IMG/VR virus record: IMGVR_UViG_3300020450_000062
Coordinates: 1 to 31,281 of that record
DNA: 31,281 nucleotides
From: a virus
Direction: 5' to 3' (one strand)
In this document: positions 26,101-30,785 of the stretch, piece after piece
How positions within the stretch are numbered: position 1 is the first letter of the stretch
How the letters are laid out: each line of letters begins with the position of its first letter
Made by a program: the position numbers and the translations under genes
The notes under the pieces: generated by a model
Told to the model about the DNA's origin: nothing
Databases searched by the model: none
The model's input: the letters and a program-made list of their open reading frames with translations, nothing else

Positions 26101-26775
26101 AATTATTTTAGGTGTAATTCCGTATAAAACATTAAACAAAATACGGAAAGACTCTGCAGTTCCTTTAGATTGATATAATGATTTAGACTCTTTTATAAAA
26201 TTACTTACATCTATATTTGGTATAAATTTAGTATCCTCTAGACCCGGAGTAAAGGTTGACTTTACTTTTTTATAAAATTCTTGTAAAAAAAGTACACTTA
26301 AGTTGTTAACAGGTGCATTTATATTATGATCGGCAGCTGTTGTATTTGAAAATATTAATTCACCCGGATTGTTTGGATCTCTATATGATGTAATACCACT
26401 AAAACCTCTAATACATCCTGTGAAACTATTAGTCGTAATACCAGTATATGTAATTACCTCATCATCTATTTTTAAAAGACCATACTCATTAGGAAATCCT
26501 TTAGTTGATGATACTGTGATTGTATCAGTTGTAGTTGTCAAACCTGCTGTAAGTGTTGTTACACCAACTATTACTTCAGGTGTTAAATTATCTAATTTAA
26601 TATATTGATCTAAATTATCACTTAAATCTATTACACCTCCACGATGTTCCTGTGAGATGTAATATTGTTTTAGAAAATCAACTGTCTTTGGACTCTCTGA
26701 GAGTATAAACTCAGGAAGTTGACTTTCTATAACTTGTTGGACTTGTATACGTTTTTCGATTCCAGTTCCTATCAT
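14113..26775 (-). CDS. 7: Giant gp7-like baseplate wedge protein with repeat modules and cupredoxin-like C-terminus (4220 aa)
   Basis: A single 12.7-kb ORF between gp6 and gp8, the place of gene 7 in T4. Residues about 10-280 resemble the C-terminal part of T4 gp7: YQSKGTAESFRILFNVLY (201-218; T4 YSTKGIEASYKFLFKVLY), then KLVGQTI (256-262; T4 DLVGQTI). T4 gp7 has about 1032 residues, so some 3900 residues here are extension. They include at least nine H-[GNEPF]-[FL]-x-x-G-D type modules, many GxGYxxxPxV repeats, three E-x-[IL]-x-Y ... RG modules (near 80-150, 1575 and 3090), a YHYH-like domain (about 1225-1360) and a cupredoxin-like domain (about 4050-4158). It starts 1 nt after gp6 with an AGG seven bases before the ATG. 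A wedge role is inferred from position and the N-terminal match; the extension probably projects from the baseplate. Confidence 0.85.
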   Translation of the reverse strand: MIGTGIEKRIQVQQVIESQLPEFILSESPKTVDFLKQYYISQEHRGGVIDLSDNLDQYIKLDNLTPEVIVGVTTLTAGLTTTTDTITVSSTKGFPNEYGLLKIDDEVITYTGITTNSFTGCIRGFSGITSYRDPNNPGELIFSNTTAADHNINAPVNNLSVLFLQEFYKKVKSTFTPGLEDTKFIPNIDVSNFIKESKSLYQSKGTAESFRILFNVLYGITPKIIDTEEFLIKPSGAEYVRREIILTEVLSGDPNKLVGQTITKSNDSQTNASVSEVEIVTRDRKTYYKISLFVGYNDRSGINGVFTIPGKSKVIGNVSVGSSVITVDSTVGFGTTGTVVSGINTITYGDKTLNQFLNCTGIISAISTTDDIRSDEFVFGYENGDINKKVELRITGVLSNFELLASTGSSVTTEGERITVKNLGEVIENPIIDNTPKEVFFNSWIYNTSSSFHINKVGVSTNTSVVFFNSDVDKSNLKINDKADIIKRGGAQQVVLSGVAVTNITNQSDGTLKIDLNNSFNIDKDEEYSLRRKLDRAFSSVSQLQFGNNVITANVQNTYNQDEENYYVASSSLPSYDITETVSKSILTGNDPDELQGFSNLTQKFSIIAFPNPHEFRTGDAIFYKASNNLMDGLTEDVYYVERLTNKKIRLYASRSFIPISDFLEFKFDGAGSHSFVLLRHKNENIGVQKILKKFPAVPNIKSGIGSITNPGATGILINGVEIVNYKSLDKIYFGPLDEVKVLNGGSNYDVINLPDITLPQVGSGVTALVRPVIKGTLSEILVDQQDFDIERILSVSLTGGNGADAIIEPVVGRRFRELSFDGRLSTKNGGLDIFNDQIIFTKPHNLKDGEPLVYDNDGFPSIGIATDSSGNNIDQGVFLADGSVYYPKVVGITSVKLFATINDFNAGINTVGFTTVNNQGVHKFRFFNQKNYLKSVVIKNKGVNYTNRKLFVKPVGISTIENTVTFKNHGFETGEIIKYDFASGGTTISGLSNSNQYYIIKLDNNTFRLANAGADGSDNSNFTRKNYVRFTSFGSGLQEFFYPEITVNVQAVYSPTTLTRSDDLVLTPVVRGSVLNTYLYESGTNYGSDILNFEKDPGVIVKNGKDAEIKVVASKGKIITADVRFGGKEYFSPPDLEFVGVGSGIGAKLRPVVTNGKITDVKIINPGIGYTESPTVLVKPAGIGLIFKPSVRSLTVNNLERFDDEILLKESDTNLQYAVVGYNTSLLSSPFSDPNPVNGHSPIVGWAYDGNPIYGPYGYSDPDDINSSIKIIDTSYQLNTSGVTNRPASTLFTDGFFVEDFIFNESGDLDKSNGRFCKTPEYPNGVYAYFVGVSTALSGLLEPKFPYFIGDTYRSTPIEDNFLIDQNNFDLNSNNLIRNTLPYKVSDPDSDNDFISESNEIIEQSAIIESVTEGNVEGFQIVESGSGFKVKDSLTFDNSNTSGGGASAFVSKVTGKPILNVNTTVQTYDDVVFVRDSATQVSGFISTSHNFIQNDQIAISGLTTSIPHLTDSFKVGVSSESVVLYKALGANATAGVVTDIYVSSIPESISIGSSIGIGTEKLQVINKFDDRKILRVRRGIVGGSGHALSDIVSTVPHKFTIEFKTDPFNSKINEKVFFNPKEQVGLALTAGTVVSMAKSFTTGELSKVISVPAKSIFLPNHPFTNNQQLTLKIPTGVGALSVGTGVTQAVAASFNLTDGTTVFAKRISNDLVGLSTIRGEETIFFKNSPTDSFEYSLETNYTQVLGKVEKIISKVTLTTAHGLSNSEIIDLTLDSNRSGGTGVSTSVIVKYSSVEDKLLINPMSLVQSNIGTNRIFKDDHGFVTGQKVYYDITSGAVATGLSSQRSYYIYRIDDDSFQLGETRYDVINEPPRIIGIQTNTGGSGQELSLINPPLSIVNNDDLVFYVGDSSLSGLDLKFYYDSEFKNEFVSGGSTTNFAVTQQGVIGAGGTIILNYNSNNPVNLFYAFDKSGFISTSDVDVKDGNKINYIDSEYEGSYPIFGIGSTSFNISLRKIPEKLTYTQSNTDNLSYKTSSLNAVGGIGALNLASGGFGYKKFPGISSVTTASGVNSKVLALSQSINKIKKVRILDPGFEYHSDKTLRPEARISPTITLINSDIVSDIEILSGGQDYLSVPDLVVVDSETGLLTDQGVIELSLTSSSISSVQIFSTPKGLKPVEQRIRTINNSNGINVNTVVGMANSTSTGIVTCILVTPIGGFNPAPFAVGDKIFVEGIQLHPDANGDLIGSGYNSTDYGYDFFEITDYQNTSPAKLEFSLAGLSTAVGIAKTSQTNYATIINFNKYPQFRSIQKSSQFRVGERLGVKFNDRFVLEDLTVLENNPDDFIKVFGSKKLKVGDIIRGEITGTVATINTLNNNRGRFNIDYSLEKEQGWNTEIGKLSEDYQVLADNDYYQNLAYTIQSSQTFEEINDPVNRLVHTSGLKNFSDTVITSKSKSGISSISNLVIGRDIINEERVDTINNFDFVVDTDNIGLTQSKFLRLQSTKLSDFIQCLTNRVLDIDDFSDLFSNTNSTLSGKVDVPILVDYESFVIQTENPSTNEIQVNELVIYRDNTDTFTFEKNQLGIGTQTIVDFEGVADSSTSNTFLRITPTNIFDDDLDIKIYRSRFNSTTAGINTNSIGFVNLVGVAKTADPSTTISLINGQVGVTSAFYATVEVTDNVTNEKNVVDLYATHDGTNSYFSEYYADSGSLDNFSNNFIGTFTSNLSSGVLSIDFENTGINTATLRSKVVGFGTTTAGIGTFRFKDAAQSAGNERTVNLQSSFKRVSSTSTIVGVDSNKFSTIKSIVKVAVGSTIAMHQVLATHNGTDTSVVHYPFISIGSTAGIGTFVANFANNKFNLRFNPDTGVTNAEVSSYSEVFYTDLDLFNTPPDFVYGRVTENVGVTLYNAVNGNRSNKTEFDLKHNDIPIFAKTFNPADTNIVVAATGEFLIKEHFFNTGEKLKYTPKSTFIGVTADSMETAPGTDLPTDVFVIRDNSDKFRLATSLSNANAGTAVTFTSLGAGNAHQLEMTKKLEKSLIVIDGLIQSPIAFTPINTTLSNNGGSISATDAFASIAGLSSITTGDVLKIDDEFLKVTAVGLGTLAVGPITGTGSFKLVGVQRGSLGTIAASHNDNTTVRKFKGSFNIVDSKIHFTDPPKGSNITERDSSNSIIPRSDFHGRVYFRQSYEKNRIFDDISDGFTGVGATHLMKVVGTNATGIQTGGSIVLLNGIFQTPTTSNNQGNNYDFTGDTTAGITTITFTGITSTNGQRIVSETDVNLNQLPRGGMIVSLGSTGGLGVAPLVGAAVTALKNANGTITSVGLSTSDILGSGYRGTVAVGVTDVAYEHRFVSSGIGSIKKAAFSGAGSQAFTATNAVYTSHTGILVLTIPNHGLTTSDTVGIDTGGIVFSCSKDHFATLHPYPRAVSKTTGLPDPIAGIQTAITAVTTNTITIDVHPGGGGGTGANITATVGAGGTLAFTVVSGGTGYVNPQIDVESPTYENLDVIGVSRLGIGPTTTTGFGLKLTVDVDAAPTTGIGSTLHQVSSFKIASTGFGFKKGDVIRPVGLVTERGLSTKVSDFELTVTEIFTDNFASWDFGEFDFIDPITPFIDGVRKRFPIKLNGEFLSFEINNSNIDSSLIKMENLLLIFINGVLQEPGVAYNFEGGTTFGFEVPPDDGDDVSVFFYKGTDGVDTNIVDVNATLKEGDVVEVGRGGGVLPQTERTIVGITTSDTFETDLYTGGGIDPNTFRPIVNWRKQKIDKIIRGKVVSKSRDSIEPLIFPTARIIGDLSTSNASGTDIFVDDAQFFNYEENESTVVIDTFGAQIVNNVGQVSAALTATVSAAGTISAITVVDGGSGYVGSTTSVNIAAPVGVANTLFAKVGVSTYATATATITNGSIASVAVNNIGLGYTISNPPAVIAPSPLPLSEEITGIKDVSGFKGTITGISTLTVGVSTVGLKFGLTRDGSANLDTLQVGYPIYIFDTFVGNGVTSLNESGNNNDTVGIGTLFLDNIYIVKEIIGSGASIEIVTNVHSGINTVGINLASASAITFNLAVTANANVAYILNGTDRHGAETGQNPTLTVQKGDTLIFTNNMNAHPLYIKDALGNGATGAYNTGVTNNGQQNGTLTWNTTSVPAGIYYYQCGSHYGMNGIINVVQNVPKGSFSWGRFSNDSTILGRDKPVAIGVTGYTVGLSTGVGISTFPTIQRKLFGLRDTGAVRKDLP
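14302..14628 (-). other. Cupredoxin-like (type-1 copper) domain at the C-terminus of the giant protein
   Basis: Encodes about residues 4050-4158. The segment reads PTLTVQKGDTLIFTNN, then NAHPLYIKD, then PAGIYYYQCGSHYGMNGIINV, the usual order of a plastocyanin/pseudoazurin-like fold. Candidate copper ligands are His4094, Cys4140, His4143 and Met4146. The C-x2-H-x2-M spacing is shorter than the C-x2-H-x4-M of plastocyanin and pseudoazurin, so the axial Met is uncertain. Copper binding is inference. Confidence 0.8.
22696..23103 (-). other. Degenerate YHYH-like domain inside the giant protein
   Basis: Encodes about residues 1225-1360. The core GWAYDGNPIYGPYGYSD (1246-1262) and the later LDKSNGRF (1310-1317) with PNGVYAYFVG (1324-1333) match the YHYH family layout (GWALDGFPIYGP, then D-x-x-NG, then DG-x-YHYH). 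The signature YHYH is replaced by Tyr1328-Ala-Tyr-Phe1331, so both histidines are lost. The function of YHYH domains is not established; here a purely structural role is plausible. Confidence 0.75.
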
Positions 26776-26776
26776 T

Positions 26777-28699
26777 TTATGACCTGTTTAGTTCTCCGTT
26801 AGAGTAGGATGATGTTACTTTATAACCAACACCAGAAATTTGTTCACCAGATGTAATAGTGTCTTTCACCATATTTATGGAACTACTGGGGATGTTAAAA
26901 TCTAAGTATAAATCCTGTAAACCTATGACATCATTTGATTCTGGGAATGCTTGCACCTCAACAACATTATTTGGTTTCTCAGTTTCCGTTATATTAATCG
27001 TAGTCAGATTAACCTCTCCATGAATGTAATCAACTGTTCCAGCAGACTTAACCACAATAACATTAGTTCCAGTTACTAAATCTTTTCTGACTACTGATAT
27101 GACACCAGTTAATTGATCCTCGTTAGGTGTATCAGTTATATACACAGTCTCATTTGTGCCTTGAATTTTAAATCCTGTGCTTTTAATATTTAATCCACCA
27201 GGCTTTACATTAAACTGATTACCAAAACATAACTCATATTGAGCAAATTTATTAATCAAGGCATTCAAATTTCTTCGTATTTTTACTCTTGTAATATTAG
27301 ATGTTATTGATCTATCTATGTTATCAATTACATTTAATACTTTACTATACTTAAATCTTCCACCAAACCTATTTACATCACCTGATTTTGAGTAAGTTGT
27401 TAATGCTCCAGTGATCTTCGTCCTTAAATCATTTACATTTTCAACAGATGTTGAATTGTAGTAAATAAATGATTCAATCTCAACAAATAAAACTTGTAGA
27501 TCTACAATTTTTTGATTGATTCCAGTTAATGAATAATTCTTTAACTTTTGTAGAATTTGTGTTTTATCAAAATCAGATACAAAATCACCATTCTTTGGTT
27601 TAATTGTGATGAAAACCGTACCAAATTGAGGCGGATCTAACTCTTCACCACCCACGACTGATACACTTTCTGTGTTAGGATATACAGTCTGTATAATTGA
27701 TTCATAATCTCTTGCTGTAACTGCTCTATACTGTGCTGAATAAAGTCTTGGAGCAAAGTATTTAACTGAATCAAGGGATTCTATATTTCCCCCATTAGAG
27801 GCACGTTGAATAGTATCTACGATTGGTGTGGATGTAGGGACTACAACATTCACTTTAGACTCATCTTTAGTTATTTCATCTTTATCCGCAAAACTACCTG
27901 CAAATGTAAATACTTCCGGCCCATTTCCATCTTCACCTGAAGTAATAATATATTGAACTGTTATTTGCTCTCCATTTTGTAATTTTCTTCCAAATACACC
28001 ATCTCCAAATAATATCTCATACTTTTCATCTTGTATCTCTTGTATAAGGTAAGTTTCTGATATTGATGTAACATTCACAATATTATCAACTAATTTATAT
28101 TGTTTTCCTAAACCATCCTCATCTGCATGCTTAACATAAACAACAATCGATGATGTATCGATTGATGAATTATCAAGTATGAATCTTTGCTCTAATGATC
28201 CATCTACAACAAATGTAGTCCTTAGATATGTACCCTCCAAGACATTAATTGGATCTTCAACAGTCCCAAATTGAGCAAAACCATTATTAACAGTTGTGGT
28301 GATACTCTCAGATATGGAGAATACAAAATCAGTGTCGTCCTCTGTGCCTACACACACTATACCGGGTTGTAGGGTTAATGTAGGACTACTGGTAGTGGTT
28401 GCAACCTGAAACTTAATTGATGCTCTGGCTGCCGTTTTAGAGCGTGGTACATACCCTATGTTCCTTGCAAGTGATACTACATTCTCTCTTAATGTTGCAG
28501 AGTCAAGGAATGACTCATTTACCACGAGATTTGAGTTAAATGCAGAAATATATGTATTATATGCAAGGGTATCAATCAATACAGAGAAGTTTGACCCTTC
28601 AAAATCAAAGTCTGTAAAGTTAGAATTTGCTCTCAGATAAGATTTTATCTGCTCTCTTATCTGATCAAAGTCTAAATTGGTGAATTTTGTAAATGGCAT
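26777..28699 (-). CDS. 6: Baseplate wedge protein gp6
   Basis: Core wedge protein; in T4, gp6 dimers form the continuous inner ring of the baseplate. The N-terminal 100 residues match T4 gp6 closely: FTDFDFEGSNFSVLIDTLAY (28-47; T4 LDYDFEGSRLNVLCDLLAYN), NESFLDSATLRENVV (61-75; T4 YESFMRTANLRSSVV) and NIGYVPRSKTAA (80-91; T4 NGYLPTSKSAA). Further on there are ILFGDGVFGRKLQNG, SGEDGNG and AVTARDYESII (T4 CVTATDYDTFV), as expected for the J-type baseplate fold. The length of 640 compares with 660 in T4. The ATG shares a base with the gp25 stop (TAATG), and the giant gp7-like gene follows after 1 nt, so gp25, gp6 and the giant form one coupled unit. Confidence 0.96.
   Translation of the reverse strand: MPFTKFTNLDFDQIREQIKSYLRANSNFTDFDFEGSNFSVLIDTLAYNTYISAFNSNLVVNESFLDSATLRENVVSLARNIGYVPRSKTAARASIKFQVATTTSSPTLTLQPGIVCVGTEDDTDFVFSISESITTTVNNGFAQFGTVEDPINVLEGTYLRTTFVVDGSLEQRFILDNSSIDTSSIVVYVKHADEDGLGKQYKLVDNIVNVTSISETYLIQEIQDEKYEILFGDGVFGRKLQNGEQITVQYIITSGEDGNGPEVFTFAGSFADKDEITKDESKVNVVVPTSTPIVDTIQRASNGGNIESLDSVKYFAPRLYSAQYRAVTARDYESIIQTVYPNTESVSVVGGEELDPPQFGTVFITIKPKNGDFVSDFDKTQILQKLKNYSLTGINQKIVDLQVLFVEIESFIYYNSTSVENVNDLRTKITGALTTYSKSGDVNRFGGRFKYSKVLNVIDNIDRSITSNITRVKIRRNLNALINKFAQYELCFGNQFNVKPGGLNIKSTGFKIQGTNETVYITDTPNEDQLTGVISVVRKDLVTGTNVIVVKSAGTVDYIHGEVNLTTINITETEKPNNVVEVQAFPESNDVIGLQDLYLDFNIPSSSINMVKDTITSGEQISGVGYKVTSSYSNGELNRS
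26872..26879 (-). promoter_or_regulatory. Possible weak late promoter (CATAAATA) before the giant gene
   Basis: The minus strand reads CATAAATA within the 3' end of gp6, about 97 nt before the giant gene's ATG. It fits NATAAATA but not the full T4 consensus, and chance is possible. The distance is almost the same as for the box before the other giant gene. Confidence 0.3.
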
Positions 28700-29103
28700 T
28701 ATCTTGTTGCTTGTAATATGAACGTAAAGTCTTGTGTTGGGAACTCTTGACCAATAATATCAAATATAACATTCACCTCAAATTCATTTTGATCAGGTCT
28801 TGGTTCAACATTCACTTCTAAATTATCCACTCTAGGTTCAAAATTTTCTATTGATATTTTAATTTGATCTTCAATAGCTGATGCTGTACCAAAGTCTATA
28901 AAGTTATCAAAAAGTAAATCACGTACATCTGATCCTAAAATGGAGTTAAAAAACCTCTCAGTTGGTATGGTTTGCACAATATTTCTCACAGACCTCTTAA
29001 TTGCGTCATCATTACGCAAAACAGTAAGATCTTTTGTTATAGGATGGGGTGTAAAAGACAAATTTACGTCTTTAAACGACCTTGATATACGTTTAACCGC
29101 CAT
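28699..29103 (-). CDS. 25: Baseplate wedge protein gp25
   Basis: Small wedge subunit of the GPW/gp25 family, which forms the core bundle with gp6 and has a lysozyme-like fold without lytic activity. The mid-region NSILGSDVRDLLFDNF (about 54-69) parallels T4 FDPEFGCDLSDQLFEN, and the family hallmark NFEPRVDNLEVNV (about 87-99; T4 NYEPRIDKLAVNV) is intact with its Glu-Pro-Arg. The length of 134 equals the family norm (T4 132). An exact TATAAATA lies 18 nt upstream of the ATG, so it heads a late transcript. Its stop is fused to the gp6 start. No strong Shine-Dalgarno sequence is visible. Confidence 0.96.
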   Translation of the reverse strand: MAVKRISRSFKDVNLSFTPHPITKDLTVLRNDDAIKRSVRNIVQTIPTERFFNSILGSDVRDLLFDNFIDFGTASAIEDQIKISIENFEPRVDNLEVNVEPRPDQNEFEVNVIFDIIGQEFPTQDFTFILQATR

Positions 29104-29121
29104 TTATTAGAGTTTTTTTAT

Positions 29122-29129
29122 TATTTATA
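29122..29129 (-). promoter_or_regulatory. T4-type late promoter TATAAATA upstream of gp25
   Basis: An exact TATAAATA on the minus strand sits between the speD stop (29131-29133) and the gp25 ATG, 18 nt before the ATG. The position relative to the start is nearly identical to the box before gp8, which argues for function. Confidence 0.75.
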
Positions 29130-29130
29130 C

Positions 29131-29481
29131 CTATCTTGCCAACTCGTTCATATTATAATCATCAGAATCAAAATAATTAAGGATCCACCATGCTAATGAA
29201 CGTGGATTTTTAGTACCACAAGTGAAAATATCGAATGCAACACACTGTTTTTCAGGCCATGTATGCAAAGCAAAGTGACTTTCAGCAAGTGTTACGTTCA
29301 CAGTGACCCCTTGAGGTTCAAATTCATGAACAAAACAATTTAAAAGTGAATATTTTTCAGTTTTAACTGCACTTACCATCTTATTTGCGATTTCAGTCGC
29401 ATTATTTAACTTTTCAAAGGGCACATTGTACACTTCGACAAATAAATGAGTGCCCATATGAGCATTTTTCACGTTTTTCAT
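29131..29481 (-). CDS. speD: S-adenosylmethionine decarboxylase proenzyme
   Basis: Auxiliary metabolic gene. The enzyme decarboxylates S-adenosylmethionine to supply the aminopropyl group for spermidine synthesis. It belongs to the short prokaryotic class (116 aa here, family about 115-130). The self-cleavage site is LAESHFALHTWPE (65-77): cleavage between Glu67 and Ser68 would make the pyruvoyl group on Ser68. His73 and Cys88 in FDIFTCGT (83-90) are the expected processing and catalytic residues, and the earlier FEPQGVTVNVTL strand is typical. All key residues are intact, so the enzyme is probably active. Its ATG overlaps the stop of the 46-aa ORF (ATGA). speD is known in T4-like cyanophages; here it sits directly before gp25 and is likely expressed late. 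Confidence 0.96.
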   Translation of the reverse strand: MKNVKNAHMGTHLFVEVYNVPFEKLNNATEIANKMVSAVKTEKYSLLNCFVHEFEPQGVTVNVTLAESHFALHTWPEKQCVAFDIFTCGTKNPRSLAWWILNYFDSDDYNMNELAR

Positions 29482-29618
29482 GTAGTTTTTGAATTTTCAT
29501 TTAAAAATTGAGGTTTTTCTTCCTCTTTTTCGTCATAATATTCATGTCCATCATATTCACTGATCAATTTACGACCAGTTTTCTTAAATTCTTCTGATTT
29601 ATCCACTTTAATAACCAT
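29478..29618 (-). CDS. Small acidic/charged protein (46 aa) coupled to speD
   Basis: A short ORF starting MVIKVDKSEEFKKTGRK and continuing through an acidic, Tyr-rich middle (EYDGHEYYDEKEEEK). Not recognised. Evidence that it is real: an AAGG six bases before the ATG, a NATAAATA-type box just upstream, and a stop codon that overlaps the speD start as ATGA. There is no membrane segment. It may be a leader ORF that couples ribosomes into speD or a small phage protein of its own. Confidence 0.65.
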   Translation of the reverse strand: MVIKVDKSEEFKKTGRKLISEYDGHEYYDEKEEEKPQFLNENSKTT

Positions 29619-29637
29619 TTTATGCCTTAAAAAATAA

Positions 29638-29645
29638 TATTTATC
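29638..29645 (-). promoter_or_regulatory. Probable late promoter variant GATAAATA upstream of the 46-aa ORF and speD
   Basis: The minus strand reads GATAAATA across the stop codon of the 229-aa gene, 19 nt before the 46-aa ORF start. The spacing matches the exact TATAAATA boxes before gp8 and gp25. One base differs from the T4 consensus, but it fits NATAAATA. Confidence 0.5.
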
Positions 29646-30330
29646 CTAATTCTGGTTCAATATTGATCTCAACATTGCCAGATTTACGTTCTTTTGCAGT
29701 TTTCCAGAAATAATTCTCCTCTGAACCCAATCCGTCACGATCATGACCGTTCTCTACCTGATAATACACGGTTGAAACCTTAAAATCAGGTGTCTTAGGT
29801 GTCTCAGGAGTGATACTGTTGTCATAAATCCTCATTCTGTTGTTTGGATAGAGGCAAAACTGTCCATTATCCAATTCTAAGAGGTTATGAGACTTATGTT
29901 CAGCTGGTTGTTCACTTGTTGAGTAGTCGATTGCGTCTACACTCTCGTGATAATTGTCTAAAGTACAAATATATGTGCCTGTTTGGTTGCCAAAGTCCCT
30001 TGTCATCACTTCATAATGCATTGAACCGATAAATTGCTTCTGAACAGCAACCACACCATAGTCCATACAGTTCCAAAACTGTAAATTATGCAGTGTCATG
30101 TCCGGTGTAGGAGTCTCTGGGTCGGTTGTAAACGCAGAAATCGGTAATTTATCGAACATTGCAGCATATTCTGGTAAATATGTCTCAAAATAAAATGCTC
30201 TTCCGGGTATTGACTTGGCAGATACCCAGACTCCCTTTACAAATTCACCATGACCACTCTTATGATCGGTCAAATATTCCTTTCTCACCCATACTTCATA
30301 AGATGGTAGGTTTGCAATTAGTGTACTCAT
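29641..30330 (-). CDS. Conserved-looking phage protein of unknown function (229 aa)
   Basis: I do not recognise a domain. The protein is soluble-looking, without signal peptide or membrane segments, rich in aromatic residues (NLQFWNCMDYGVVAV, FYFETYLPEYAAMF) and has a Pro-Glu-Thr rich stretch near residue 176 (ITPETPKTPDFKVS) that looks like a linker. The C-terminal part contains VENGHDRDGLGSEENYFWK and an acidic tail. The N-terminal EVWVRKEYLTDHKSGHGEFV is distinctive enough for a search. Its ATG overlaps the stop of the preceding 55-57-aa ORF (ATGA), with no good ribosome-binding site of its own, so it depends on coupling. It is not an obvious virion protein; position alone (next to speD and baseplate genes) does not settle its role. 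Confidence 0.75.
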   Translation of the reverse strand: MSTLIANLPSYEVWVRKEYLTDHKSGHGEFVKGVWVSAKSIPGRAFYFETYLPEYAAMFDKLPISAFTTDPETPTPDMTLHNLQFWNCMDYGVVAVQKQFIGSMHYEVMTRDFGNQTGTYICTLDNYHESVDAIDYSTSEQPAEHKSHNLLELDNGQFCLYPNNRMRIYDNSITPETPKTPDFKVSTVYYQVENGHDRDGLGSEENYFWKTAKERKSGNVEINIEPELG

Positions 30331-30500
30331 CGTTTTAGTTTGCGTTTTAGTTCTTTGGACATCTGTTTTGTAAGTTCCGAATCAAGATAAATTAAATGTT
30401 CCTTTAATCGTTCTTCGTCTTCGTTCTCTTCAATTAGATCATATAAATGGTCGATATGCTCTAAGGCATACATTAGTTTAGTTTGTTTATTCATCTTCAT
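30327..30500 (-). CDS. Small charged helical protein (55-57 aa)
   Basis: Encodes MKMNKQTKLMYALEHIDHLY followed by an acidic segment (LIEENEDEERLKEHL) and a basic tail (KELKRKLKR), probably all alpha-helical. Function unknown. Two in-frame starts are possible, at 30500 and 30494. The first overlaps the stop of the 41-aa ORF as ATGA, and the second has the AAGG at a better distance (9 nt), so the start is not settled. The stop overlaps the 229-aa start as ATGA, which is good evidence for real translation. Confidence 0.7.
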   Translation of the reverse strand: MKMNKQTKLMYALEHIDHLYDLIEENEDEERLKEHLIYLDSELTKQMSKELKRKLKR

Positions 30501-30622
30501 CGGCCTTGCCCTCTTTTCCTTTTACGAGCCGAGTTACGCGAGGTGGAAGCAAATTTTGAGTGCTTTCCATTGCCTTGTCGAGACCTCTTCGGGCGACCTT
30601 GAACATGTGATCCATTAGTCAT
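30497..30622 (-). CDS. Small very basic protein (41 aa)
   Basis: Reads MTNGSHVQGRPKRSRQGNGK, then a Ser/Asn/Arg-rich stretch, and ends RKRKRGQGR. The strong positive charge suggests nucleic-acid or ribosome binding, but that is inference. A good GGAGG Shine-Dalgarno sequence sits six bases before the ATG, and the stop overlaps the next start as ATGA. A second reading frame of 42 codons (30615 down to 30487, MDHMFKVARRGLDKAMES...) covers the same DNA and begins on a TAATG overlap; I prefer the basic frame because of the ribosome-binding site and a slightly higher share of A/T third positions (about 61% against 52%). Overlaps the 56-aa gene by 8 nt. Confidence 0.6.
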   Translation of the reverse strand: MTNGSHVQGRPKRSRQGNGKHSKFASTSRNSARKRKRGQGR

Positions 30623-30785
30623 TGTCTTCCTCCTTCATTTGAATAGTAAAATTGTCAGGGTTGTTCTCACCAGTAAGGTAAAATTCAACCGCAAAATCCT
30701 CCATGCGATCAAAACACTCAGATTGTGTCATGTCGCTGAAGATTTCCTTGCCATCTTTAAGTATTGAATACTTTGTAATCTTCAT
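30615..30785 (-). CDS. Small acidic protein (56 aa), function unknown
   Basis: Reads MKITKYSILKDGKEIFSDMT, then SECFDRMEDFAVEFYLTGE, and ends in KEEDND. The mix of a beta-hairpin-like start and a short helix around ECFDRMEDFA suggests a compact fold of the type seen in many T4-like cyanophage small proteins, but no function is known to me. The ATG overlaps the stop of the 26-aa membrane peptide gene (ATGA). Near its end the GGAGG for the next ORF is embedded in its codons. Confidence 0.75.
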   Translation of the reverse strand: MKITKYSILKDGKEIFSDMTQSECFDRMEDFAVEFYLTGENNPDNFTIQMKEEDND

